Origin: Paracoccus sp. S3-43
GTDB lineage: Bacteria; Pseudomonadota; Alphaproteobacteria; Rhodobacterales; Rhodobacteraceae
NCBI RefSeq assembly: GCF_029027965.1
Contig: NZ_CP119082.1
Location: 848,001 to 912,000, forward strand
Direction: 5' to 3'
DNA length: 64,000 bases
Positions 16,233 through 25,858 of the stretch are shown here, in pieces. The notes under the pieces are model-generated. The model searched no databases and was not told the DNA's origin. It was given only the letters and a program-made list of their open reading frames with translations. Each line of letters starts with the position of its first letter. Position 1 is the first letter of the stretch. The position numbers and the translations under genes are program-made.

Positions 16233-17149
16233 TGCAGGGCGAGGACCGGGATGATCTGCTTCTTGCGGCTCATCACGCCGGGCAGGACCATGGTGTCGCC
16301 GCTGGCAGGCACCCCGAAGCTGCGTTCGGCCAGCAGGCGGACGAAATCGTTGGGAATCAGCAGGGTCGCTTCCCCGCGCAGGATGTCGACGATGAAGCAC
16401 AGCACCTCGTCCGCGCCATCCTCGGCCGCGACGCGCGGCATGGCGGCGATCAGCGCGTCCTTGCGCGCCAGCAGCACCTGGGGCGCGGTGGTTTCCAGAA
16501 CCGTGATGCGCAGCTGCTTGCCGCCCAGTTCGTATTCCTTGCTGTCGGTCCGCAGCAGGGCCTCGTCGCTGAAGGCGCTGATGTCCGACTTGGCGGCGAA
16601 CATCTGGGCCGCATAGTCGGCGATGGTGATCCCCAGATCGGCGGCCAGCTTTTCCGCCACGGCGCGGTCATGGGCGGTGGTGGTCGGGCTGCGGAATTCC
16701 AGCGTGTCCGACAGGATGCAGGTCAGCATCACGCCCTTGATCGCCTCGGGGGCGCGGGCCATGTCGTCGCCGATCAGGTCGTGCATGATCGTGGCGGTGC
16801 AGGCCAGCGGGCGGATGGTGATGTTGATCGGCACGCGGGTCTTGATGCCACCCGCCAGCAGGTGATGGTCGATGATCTCGATCACCTCGGCCTGGCCCAG
16901 GCTGGCGGGCAGTTCGGCGGGGTTGTTGGTGTCGACGATCACGCACTGGTCGCCCGCCGCGACATCGGCGATGATCTGCGGCTTCGGCAGGTTCCAGCGG
17001 TTCAGCATCCACAGGGCTTCGGTATTGGGTTCCCCTTGCAGGACCGCCTGTGCGGGCGTCTTGCGCACCTCGTTCAGATACCAGGCCCAGATGATGGGAG
17101 AGCCGGTCGAATCCGTATCGGGAGAGGTATGGCCGAGGACCTTGATCAT
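16229..17149 (-). CDS. ppaC: Manganese-dependent inorganic pyrophosphatase (family II)
   Basis: A 306-residue cytoplasmic enzyme that hydrolyses pyrophosphate to phosphate. It is a family II (DHH) pyrophosphatase: GHTSPDTDSTGSPI (residues 5-18) and VIVDTNNPAEL provide metal ligands, EIIDHHLLAG is the DHH motif, and the C-terminal DHHA2 domain ends with SRKKQIIPVLAL, whose SRKKQ motif is diagnostic. ATG at 17149 fits the family N-terminus (MIKVLGHTSPDTDS). It is the first gene of a unit with the HAD phosphatase and lies downstream of the tRNA-Thr gene on the same strand. Confidence 0.96.
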   Translation of the reverse strand: MIKVLGHTSPDTDSTGSPIIWAWYLNEVRKTPAQAVLQGEPNTEALWMLNRWNLPKPQIIADVAAGDQCVIVDTNNPAELPASLGQAEVIEIIDHHLLAGGIKTRVPINITIRPLACTATIMHDLIGDDMARAPEAIKGVMLTCILSDTLEFRSPTTTAHDRAVAEKLAADLGITIADYAAQMFAAKSDISAFSDEALLRTDSKEYELGGKQLRITVLETTAPQVLLARKDALIAAMPRVAAEDGADEVLCFIVDILRGEATLLIPNDFVRLLAERSFGVPASGDTMVLPGVMSRKKQIIPVLALQ

Positions 17150-17240
17150 GATGCACCTTCGCAGCGTCTGGATGTCGCGCGCGTTATAGGACGGGCGCGG
17201 GGGGATGTCCAACGGCGGGATGAGGGCGGCCAAGGGGCCG

Positions 17241-17316
17241 TGGTGCCGGTTGCAGGAATCGAACCCGCGACCTTCTGATTACAAATCAGCTGCTCTACCA
17301 GCTGAGCTAAACCGGC
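17241..17316 (-). tRNA. tRNA-Thr (anticodon TGT), CCA encoded
   Basis: The minus strand folds as a standard tRNA: acceptor GCCGGTT pairs with AACCGGC, D-arm GCTC/GAGC, an anticodon loop TTTGTAA giving TGT, and a T-arm with GGTTCGATTCC. The discriminator is A and the CCA end is encoded (17241-17243). Base pair 27-43 of the anticodon stem is a G-A mismatch. TGT reads Thr codons ACA and probably ACG/ACU by wobble. Confidence 0.95.
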
Positions 17317-17507
17317 ATGACGCGCGAGGGGCGGCGCTTTCTGCCTAGCGGTTGCGGGCCGGTTCCGCAAGCGGGGAAAGCGGTTTGACAGTGCGGGTGG
17401 CCCCGCCGCAGGATCGGGTGGACCGCATCGGCCGGAATCGCGCCGATCTGGCCGAAATCGCGGTCCTGCCGAGGATCGAATTCGCCCTGCCCTGAGGGGA
17501 CGCCGTG

Positions 17508-18239
17508 TCAGCGCCCCACCAGCCGGTCGTATTGCGCGGCGGTCAGATAGCCGGTCGCCTCCATGTCGTTGGCGCGCTGCCAGGCGGCGAGGGCGTTGCG
17601 GGTGCCCCGGCCGAAAACGCCGTCCAGGCCGCGCGTATCGAACCCGCGTTGCGTCAGCCCCGCCTGCACCGCCTGGCGCTGCTGGCGGTTCAGTCCCAGA
17701 TCCGCCTCGGTCCCCGCCGGGCCGACGGCCGGGGCGGTGGTCGAGGGCCGGGTGGCGGCGGTTCCCTGCAGGATCTCATTGGCCTGGGTAGCGTTCAGCG
17801 TGCCGGTCTGGGCATAGTTGCGGTCGCGCTGCCACAGGGCGATGGCGCGGCGCGTACCAGGGCCGAAATTGCCGTCCGCCCCGTTCGTGCTGTAGCCCAG
17901 CCCGTTCAACTGGCGCTGGATCTGCGCGCGCTGCTGGCGGGACAGTCCGGCAGTGTCCGTCTGGCTGGGATTCGTCGGGACGACCCCGGTCCCGCCGCCC
18001 AGCCGCTGGACGCGGTCGCGCGCCTGTTCGGCATAGGCGCCGTTCGGGAACTGGCGCAGATAGGACTGATAGGCCGACAGCGTGTCGGCGCTTTGCGCCT
18101 GGGCGAAGGCGGCGCGGTCCTGTTCCTGTTGCAGATACTGGCGGGCCACCCCGCCGACGATATCGCCCAGATCCTGCGCCTGCGCGGGCGCCAGGGTGAC
18201 GGCGGCGGCAAAGGCCGCGGAAAGCATCGTTCTGACCAT
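17508..18239 (-). CDS. Secreted protein with two peptidoglycan-binding (PG_binding_1) domains
   Basis: A 243-residue protein with a clear signal peptide (MVRTMLSAAFAAAVTLAPAQ, cleavage near AQA-QD). A short region with FAQAQSADTLSAYQSYLRQF follows, resembling tetratricopeptide-like repeats. Then come two peptidoglycan-binding type 1 domains, around residues 100-155 (QLNGLGYSTNGADGNFGPGT and AIALWQRDRNY) and 185-240 (GLTQRGFDTRGLDGVFGRGT and LAAWQRANDM). No catalytic domain is present, so it probably anchors to or senses peptidoglycan in the periplasm. It stands alone; downstream (17317-17507) I see only short unrecognised frames. Confidence 0.85.
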   Translation of the reverse strand: MVRTMLSAAFAAAVTLAPAQAQDLGDIVGGVARQYLQQEQDRAAFAQAQSADTLSAYQSYLRQFPNGAYAEQARDRVQRLGGGTGVVPTNPSQTDTAGLSRQQRAQIQRQLNGLGYSTNGADGNFGPGTRRAIALWQRDRNYAQTGTLNATQANEILQGTAATRPSTTAPAVGPAGTEADLGLNRQQRQAVQAGLTQRGFDTRGLDGVFGRGTRNALAAWQRANDMEATGYLTAAQYDRLVGR

Positions 18240-18348
18240 CGAAAGGCCCTTTCGCGTTCAAGCCCCAAATCCGGGGCGCCGAAGCTATAGCGCAAAAAGG
18301 GGCATCGGGTTCCGGCGGGGGCAAAGGCGGCCGGGACCGCAAACAAAG

Positions 18349-18376
18349 AAAAGGGCACCCAACGGGCGCCCTTTCA
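18349..18376 (-). terminator. Rho-independent terminator after rpmG
   Basis: Read on the minus strand: arms AAAGGGCGCCCG and GGTGCCCTTT around a short loop, followed by TTCTTTG. It lies about 55 bases after the rpmG stop. Confidence 0.75.
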
Positions 18377-18431
18377 GGTCTGGACCGGAACCGGCCTGGA
18401 ACCGGAAGGCCCGGTCCTGTCGGCAGGATCC

Positions 18432-18599
18432 TTACTTGATCTTGCCTTCTTTGTATTCGACGTGCTGCCGGACGACCGGATCGAATTTGCGCACGGTCAT
18501 CTTTTCGGTCATGGTGCGGGCGTTCTTCTTGGTCACATAGAAGTGGCCCGTGCCGGCGGTCGAGTTCAGCCGGATCTTGATGGTGGTCGGCTTCGCCAT
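18432..18599 (-). CDS. rpmG: 50S ribosomal protein L33
   Basis: A 55-residue L33 of the large ribosomal subunit ([19 protein letters not shown], then [20 protein letters not shown] and the C-terminal [10 protein letters not shown]). Length and lysine-rich composition are typical. This is the zinc-free form: the CxxC pairs of the zinc-binding paralogue are absent. ATG at 18599 has an AGGAGCAATG-type ribosome-binding site. It lies between RNase P RNA and its own terminator and may share transcription with the upstream RNA gene. Confidence 0.97.
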   Translation of the reverse strand: MAKPTTIKIRLNSTAGTGHFYVTKKNARTMTEKMTVRKFDPVVRQHVEYKEGKIK

Positions 18600-18720
18600 G
18601 TCATTGCTCCTGCTTCGGGGCAATCGCGCGGCGCAGACCCCGTGGAATTCGTTTGAAGCCCGCCTTTTAGCCATGGGCGGGCCGAAGTCAACCCGAATCG
18701 CCCCATTCGGGCGGCGATTT

Positions 18721-19093
18721 GCGCGGAGGGCCTGTAAGCCGGATTCTGTCCACCGCCGCTGGCGGCTGGATGACCATTCCTCTGGCCCGGCGGTTGCCCG
18801 CCGGATCAAGCTGCCTACCCGGACCTGCTGGGGCAAGGCGGCCCTGCGGATCGCTCCGCGCGCGGTCCCTATTCGGCATTGCTCCCGGTGGGGCTTGCCA
18901 TGCGGGGCCTGTTGCCAGGCCCCCGGTGGGCTCTTACCCCACCGTTTCACCCTTACCCATGCGGACATGGGCGGTCTCGTTCTCTGTGGCGCTTTCCCTG
19001 GGGTTGCCCCCGCCGGGCGTTACCCGGCACCGTCGCCTCATGGAGTCCGGACTTTCCTCGACGTTGCCGCCGCGGTCATCCAGCCCTCCGCGC
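18721..19093 (-). ncRNA. rnpB: RNase P RNA (bacterial class A)
   Basis: The minus strand contains the universally conserved RNase P core: GAGGAAAGTCCGGACTCC near the 5' end, CCACAGAGAACGAGACCGCC, GGGTGAAACGGTGGGGTAAG followed by AGCCCACCG, and ACAGAATCCGGCTTACAGG at the 3' end. The ends pair in a perfect 10-bp P1 helix (GCGCGGAGGG at 19084-19093 on the minus strand with CCCTCCGCGC at 18721-18730), which sets the boundaries. This catalytic RNA removes 5' leaders from pre-tRNA. Confidence 0.95.
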
Positions 19094-19197
19094 GGTGCCG
19101 ATATGGCGGGGATGGGGCGCAGGGTCAATGCCGATGTCGCCCGGCCGAAATCCCCCCCGGCGAGGGGGGATATGGCGGGGATGGCTTCGACGGCGGC

Positions 19198-19410
19198 TCA
19201 GAAATCCAGCGTCGGGCCCAGCGTGACCGTCCGGCCCGGCGCGTAAAGCGGATACACGTCGCGCAGCAGATTGCGGTCCTATCGTCGCGGCCGACAACGG
19301 CCGCCGGTCGCCTCGACGTTTTCCTGGCCGTCGGCGATCAGGGTGATCGCGTCCAGAACGATGGTGCCCTGGGGCGCCGGGGCAGGCTGGGAGGCGGCGG
19401 TTGTTTCCAA
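19198..19410 (-). pseudogene. Remnant of a TonB-dependent receptor (plug start joined to last strand)
   Basis: The minus-strand frame reads GTIVLDAITLIADGQENVEA-TGG, like the start of the mature N-terminus and plug of a TonB-dependent receptor. It then meets a TAG (19279-19281) and continues in the same frame as NLLRDVYPLYAPGRTVTLG plus PTLDF-stop, which is the classic last beta-strand with a terminal Phe. About 600 or more internal codons and the signal peptide are missing. It is a dead gene left after a large internal deletion. It sits between rnpB and the acnA terminator. Confidence 0.65.
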
Positions 19411-19412
19411 TG

Positions 19413-19442
19413 AAAAACCCCGGCCTTTCGACCGGGGTTTTC
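19413..19442 (-). terminator. Rho-independent terminator after acnA
   Basis: On the minus strand, CCCCGG and CCGGGG pair around TCGAAAGG and are followed by TTTTTC, 20 bases after the acnA stop. The plus-strand reading also has a T-run, so it could work in both directions. Confidence 0.85.
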
Positions 19443-19462
19443 CGAACCGTCGCTGACCGGGA

Positions 19463-22219
<2,757 letters not shown>

Positions 22220-22316
22220 GGGGGCCTCCCTGTCTGCGAATTGGATGGGTCGGGCATGGATGGTCCCTGCTTTGCCCCATGCGGCGGGGCTGCGCAAGGG
22301 ACTCGCGCCACAAATT

Positions 22317-22332
22317 GTATGCAATCGCATAC
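22317..22332. promoter_or_regulatory. Palindromic operator candidate between acnA and the DUF1223 gene
   Basis: GTATGCAATCGCATAC is a perfect 6-bp inverted repeat with a 4-base centre, embedded in an AT-richer stretch of the 244-bp divergent region. The shape (TTGTATGC...GCATAC) resembles binding sites of GntR-family regulators. Which of the two divergent genes it controls is not known. Confidence 0.4.
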
Positions 22333-22463
22333 CATAACGGCCGTTGTTGCTCAAGAGGCACGACGCCTGCGCCGGATCCTGCTTAACGAAGCGTTGATTT
22401 GTTCCCGGCGAGGCGGCGGGGTTAAGCAAGGTGAACGGATCAACCACGCATCGGACCTTCGGA

Positions 22464-23495
22464 ATGCTGACCGTCACGGCAGCCAGACCCTCCAGACTTC
22501 TTGCCGCCGCCCTGTGCAGCCTGGCCATCGCGGCGGGCGGATCCGCCGGGGCGCAGGACGGCGGTCCGGGGGGGCCGGGCGAGGGGGGCGGCCTGTCCGC
22601 GATGGGCGCCCCTGTCGGGCCGGGCGGTGGCGGGCCGGGCGGTGGCGAAACGGGCGGTGGTGGGCAGGACGCCGAGGCGCCGGTCATCGCCGCGCCCAGC
22701 GATCCGGGCCGCTGGGCGCCGTCGCCATCCTCGACCTATGTGCCGTTCGAGACGGGCGGCTTCAACAGCTTCGCCGCCGGGGACATGACGCCGCCGCCGC
22801 TGGAGCATTACGGCTTCAACCCCGATGCCCTGCCGGTGGTGGTCGAGCTTTTCACCTCGCAGGGCTGTTCGTCCTGCCCGCCCGCCGACGCCATGCTGGC
22901 GGGCCTTCTGGACGAGCCGGACATCCTGCCCCTGTCCTTCCACGTCGATTACTGGGACTATCTGGGCTGGGCCGACAGCTTCGCCAGCCCCGCGTTCACC
23001 GAGCGTCAGGAGCGTTATGCCATGGCGGCGGGGGAACGGTCGGTCTATACGCCGCAGGTCATCGTCGACGGCCAGGACACCGCCGTCACGCTGGGACCGG
23101 CGCAATTGATGGGCCTGATCGACGCCAGCCGCCTGTCTCCCGCCACCATCAGCATCCGCCGCGACACCACCCCCAAGGGCGAGATGATCGAGCTGATGCC
23201 GCTGTCCGACCTGGGCGGGGGGGTGGACATCCTGCTGGTCCGCTATGCCCCCGAGCGCCGGGTCGAGATGACGGCCGGCGAGAATCGCGGCAAGGTCGTC
23301 ACCTATACCAATGTCGTGCTGTCGCTGGACCGGCTGGCGGAATGGGACGGCGTGGCGGCGCTGCGCGTGACGGTCAGCCCCGACGGCGCGGCGGACGACC
23401 GCTTTCCCGACGATACCCGGCACGCCCTGCTGGTCCAGAAGGAAGACGGCGAGGACATGCCCGGTCCGATTCTGGCGGCGATCAGGCTGGACTAG
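22464..23495 (+). CDS. DUF1223 secreted thioredoxin-fold protein
   Basis: A 343-residue protein with a signal peptide (MLTVTAARPSRLLAAALCSL, then AIAAGGSAGAQD) and a Gly-rich spacer up to about residue 70 with repeated GGGG/PGG units. The DUF1223 domain follows: VVVELFTSQGCSSCPPADAM has a CSSC motif like thioredoxin-fold proteins, with LSFHVDYWDYLGWADSFASP and RSVYTPQVIVDGQ as further signatures. Function is not established; a periplasmic redox role is inference. A GTG at 22431 is in frame and would add 11 residues before the signal peptide. It is divergent from acnA. Confidence 0.85.
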   Translation: MLTVTAARPSRLLAAALCSLAIAAGGSAGAQDGGPGGPGEGGGLSAMGAPVGPGGGGPGGGETGGGGQDAEAPVIAAPSDPGRWAPSPSSTYVPFETGGFNSFAAGDMTPPPLEHYGFNPDALPVVVELFTSQGCSSCPPADAMLAGLLDEPDILPLSFHVDYWDYLGWADSFASPAFTERQERYAMAAGERSVYTPQVIVDGQDTAVTLGPAQLMGLIDASRLSPATISIRRDTTPKGEMIELMPLSDLGGGVDILLVRYAPERRVEMTAGENRGKVVTYTNVVLSLDRLAEWDGVAALRVTVSPDGAADDRFPDDTRHALLVQKEDGEDMPGPILAAIRLD

Positions 23496-23545
23496 GCGGG
23501 CGGTCGGGTTCGGGCGGTCGGGCAGGGCTTGCCCGGAGGCCCGCG

Positions 23546-24199
23546 ATGCAGCAGAACGGGCCGGTCGGCCGGAACAAGGACAGGGATGCGATGAAGGAAC
23601 CGAAAGCCTGGGTGTTGCAGGTGCTGGAATGGGGGCCGCTGCTTCTGTTCTTCGCGGTCTTCATGCTGAGCCGGGGATCGGAGGTCGCGCTGTGGGGCCG
23701 GACCTACACGCCGCTGGTCTTCGCCACCCTGGTCTTCATCCCGGCGCTGGCCCTGGCCACGCTGGTCCGCTGGCGGCTCACCGGCAAGCTGTCGCCGATG
23801 CAGATCGCGACGCTGGTGCTGGTCGCGGTCTTCGGCGGGCTGTCGGTCTGGCTGAACGATCCGCGCTTCTTCAAGATCAAGCCGACGATCATCTATCTGC
23901 TGTTCGCGGGGCTTCTGGGCTTCAGCTTCGCGACGGGGCGCAACTGGCTGCAAGCCGTCCTGTCCGAGGCCCTGCCGATGGATGCCCAAGGCTGGCGCAA
24001 GCTGACGCTGCGGATGGCGCTGCTGTTCCTGGGCCTGGCGGTCGCGAACGAGATCGTCTGGCGCAGCATGTCGGAAACCGCCTGGGTCTATTTCAAGACC
24101 TTCGGGATGCCGCTGGTGATCTTCGTCTTCCTGCTGGGCAATGCGGGCCTGTACCGCGCCCATTCGATCGAGGTTCCGACCGACGACGCGACGAAATAG
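23546..24199 (+). CDS. yciB: YciB/IspZ-family septation inner-membrane protein
   Basis: A 217-residue protein with five or six membrane helices and the YciB (intracellular septation protein A) pattern: LEWGPLLLFFAVFML, then MQIATLVLVAVFGGLSVWL, FFKIKPTIIYLLFAGLLGFS and WRKLTLRMALLFLGLAVANE. In Enterobacteria YciB affects cell envelope synthesis and division. ATG at 23546 has an ideal GGAGG six bases upstream; ATG at 23591 would give a more conventional N-terminus. It follows the DUF1223 gene by 50 bases on the same strand and may be co-transcribed. Confidence 0.88.
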   Translation: MQQNGPVGRNKDRDAMKEPKAWVLQVLEWGPLLLFFAVFMLSRGSEVALWGRTYTPLVFATLVFIPALALATLVRWRLTGKLSPMQIATLVLVAVFGGLSVWLNDPRFFKIKPTIIYLLFAGLLGFSFATGRNWLQAVLSEALPMDAQGWRKLTLRMALLFLGLAVANEIVWRSMSETAWVYFKTFGMPLVIFVFLLGNAGLYRAHSIEVPTDDATK

Positions 24200-24410
24200 C
24201 GTCGATTTTCCCCTTGGCCTCGGATCGGGCGGGATCAGGAAACGCGCCGCGTTTCCCCCCCCCCTTTTTGCGCGAGGGTGCAACCAGAGACGGCGCTGGC
24301 CGGGCCTTTGAGGCCCGGCGGTGGGGGAAGGTGAAGGGAATCGCGTGGCGAAGGCAAAGCCTTTACCGATCGGGCGGACCATACGGAAAAAGGCCGGTTC
24401 CCTTTGACCG

Positions 24411-25307
24411 CTATGCCCGCAGCCCGCCGAATTGCGCGGGCGCGGCCAGCAGGCGTGACCACCGGGGCTGCGTCCGGCCGGGCAGGCGGGTGCGCAGCAT
24501 GGACAGGGGCAAGGCCCAGGGCTGCGCCAGGGCGGTGCGATAGAAATCGAACAGCCCGCGCCGCAGATAGGGCGACCAGTGCGACAGGCGCAGCGACGGC
24601 CGCTCGACCGGGAAGCCCAGCCGGTCCAGGGCGGCCAGGGTCGCCGCGTCGTCGATCTGCACGTCCAGCCAGTTGCCCGCCGGCCGGTCAAGGCCGAAGC
24701 CAAGCGCCTGCCTGCGGCCCCGGTCCAGCCACATCTCCATCGCGAAATCGAACAGGTCGTTTTCGCGCGACGTGATGTTCAGAACCTCGGCCCGGCGGCC
24801 TGCGGGGCTGTCCAGGGCGGCGGCGGCGGTGTCGCGGAACTCCGCGCCCGTCAGCAGGACGATCCGCCCGATGCTGCCCGGATCGGCGTGGTTCAGCGCC
24901 TGCAAGGCCACCCGCGCGCCCAGCGAATGCCCGATCAGCGCGACCGGCCGCCCGGCCTGACCGGCCAGATCCGACACCAGGGCCGCGACGGCGCGGCCCG
25001 CGTCGCCCGCGCGCGCATAGGCCCGGCCCAGCATCCCCCGCGCTTCCCAGCCGAAGGCCAGGGCCAGCCCCTCATCCGCGGCGTCGGCCCCGAAGCCCAG
25101 GGCGCGCGGCCAGGACAGGCCCCGGCGATGCGCGGGGTCCGGGTCCAGCGACAGGATGTGGCGGTGCGGGTCGCAATGCGGCGCGGCGGGGGAATAGCGA
25201 TAGCCGTGGATCATCACGATCAGCGGCGCATGGCCGGGCAGGGCGCGGGCAGTGGGGAGCAACCCTTCGGGCAGCGCGCGATCCGCATCGACCTTGACCA
25301 CAGGCAT
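24411..25307 (-). CDS. Alpha/beta hydrolase
   Basis: A 298-residue serine hydrolase: LIVMIHGYRYSP (oxyanion region, about residues 31-42), nucleophile elbow GHSLGA (Ser in VALIGHSLGARVALQALNHA), and a likely acid/His pair further on (ITSRENDLFDF, LRLSHWSPYL). It has no signal peptide. Family members in Rhodobacterales are poorly characterised; substrate is unknown. ATG at 25307 has GGGGAAAA upstream. The 211 bases between this gene and yciB hold a small GGGCCTTTGAGGCCC hairpin (about 24299-24314) but nothing else I recognise. Confidence 0.78.
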   Translation of the reverse strand: MPVVKVDADRALPEGLLPTARALPGHAPLIVMIHGYRYSPAAPHCDPHRHILSLDPDPAHRRGLSWPRALGFGADAADEGLALAFGWEARGMLGRAYARAGDAGRAVAALVSDLAGQAGRPVALIGHSLGARVALQALNHADPGSIGRIVLLTGAEFRDTAAAALDSPAGRRAEVLNITSRENDLFDFAMEMWLDRGRRQALGFGLDRPAGNWLDVQIDDAATLAALDRLGFPVERPSLRLSHWSPYLRRGLFDFYRTALAQPWALPLSMLRTRLPGRTQPRWSRLLAAPAQFGGLRA

Positions 25308-25457
25308 GGCGTTTTCCCCGTCTGTCTTGCCCGCAGGGCATAGGCGAAGGGTGCGACACCGGCGTGAAAGAACCGTTAAGGCTGCGTGACGCAGGGTGCG
25401 CGGGCGCCGTTTTCGCAGGCCGAAACCCGCGTATTCCGCGCCATGCCGTTTTCCCCA

Positions 25458-25487
25458 TTGAATTTTCCACGCCTGGCCCTCTATGTT
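25458..25487 (+). promoter_or_regulatory. Candidate promoter of rne
   Basis: TTGAAT (25458-25463) and TATGTT (25482-25487) are separated by 18 bases. A start near 25494 would give an rne leader of about 365 bases, close to the 361-base leader known in E. coli. Only two weak hexamers support it. Confidence 0.4.
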
Positions 25488-25493
25488 GCGTCT

Positions 25494-25858
25494 ATGCGCC
25501 GCGCTTTCCGCAATCCTGGGTTGCGCGACGCCCACAGTTTCGCAGCGTGGCAGGTTTCGCACCGGGTTTCGGAAGGCGGGATCGGTCACGCGGGAAAGCC
25601 CGTCCGGTGCGCATCGCGATGCGGCCGGGCGAAAGCAGACAGCGGCGCGGCCGGCCCAACAGCCGCCGCGCGAACCGTAAGGAACAGACGCGATGACGCG
25701 CGAAAGGGACGGACTGGATCGGAACGGGGGGGCCGCAGGCCTGTCCCGCCGCATCGCCGTCGCCAGTGCCGCGCCCGTGTCCCCATCATCATATCGCGGC
25801 CTGCGTGCGGGGGTGTCATTGGCGCCGCCGGGCGCGCCCCCGCGCGAAAGACATAACA
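25494..25858 (+). other. Long non-coding leader of rne
   Basis: About 365 bases between the candidate promoter and the rne start carry no convincing gene. A 65-codon frame (25483-25680) begins with a lipobox-like MLRLCAALSAILGC but the rest is basic and unlike a protein domain. In enterobacteria the rne leader mediates autoregulation by RNase E cleavage; a similar role here is inference. Confidence 0.4.

Noticed and set aside
25483..25680. Possible 65-residue lipoprotein in the rne leader (MLRLCAALSAILGC start)
   Set aside because: Only the first 14 residues look like a signal; the remainder is basic low-complexity sequence and the region is better explained as untranslated leader.
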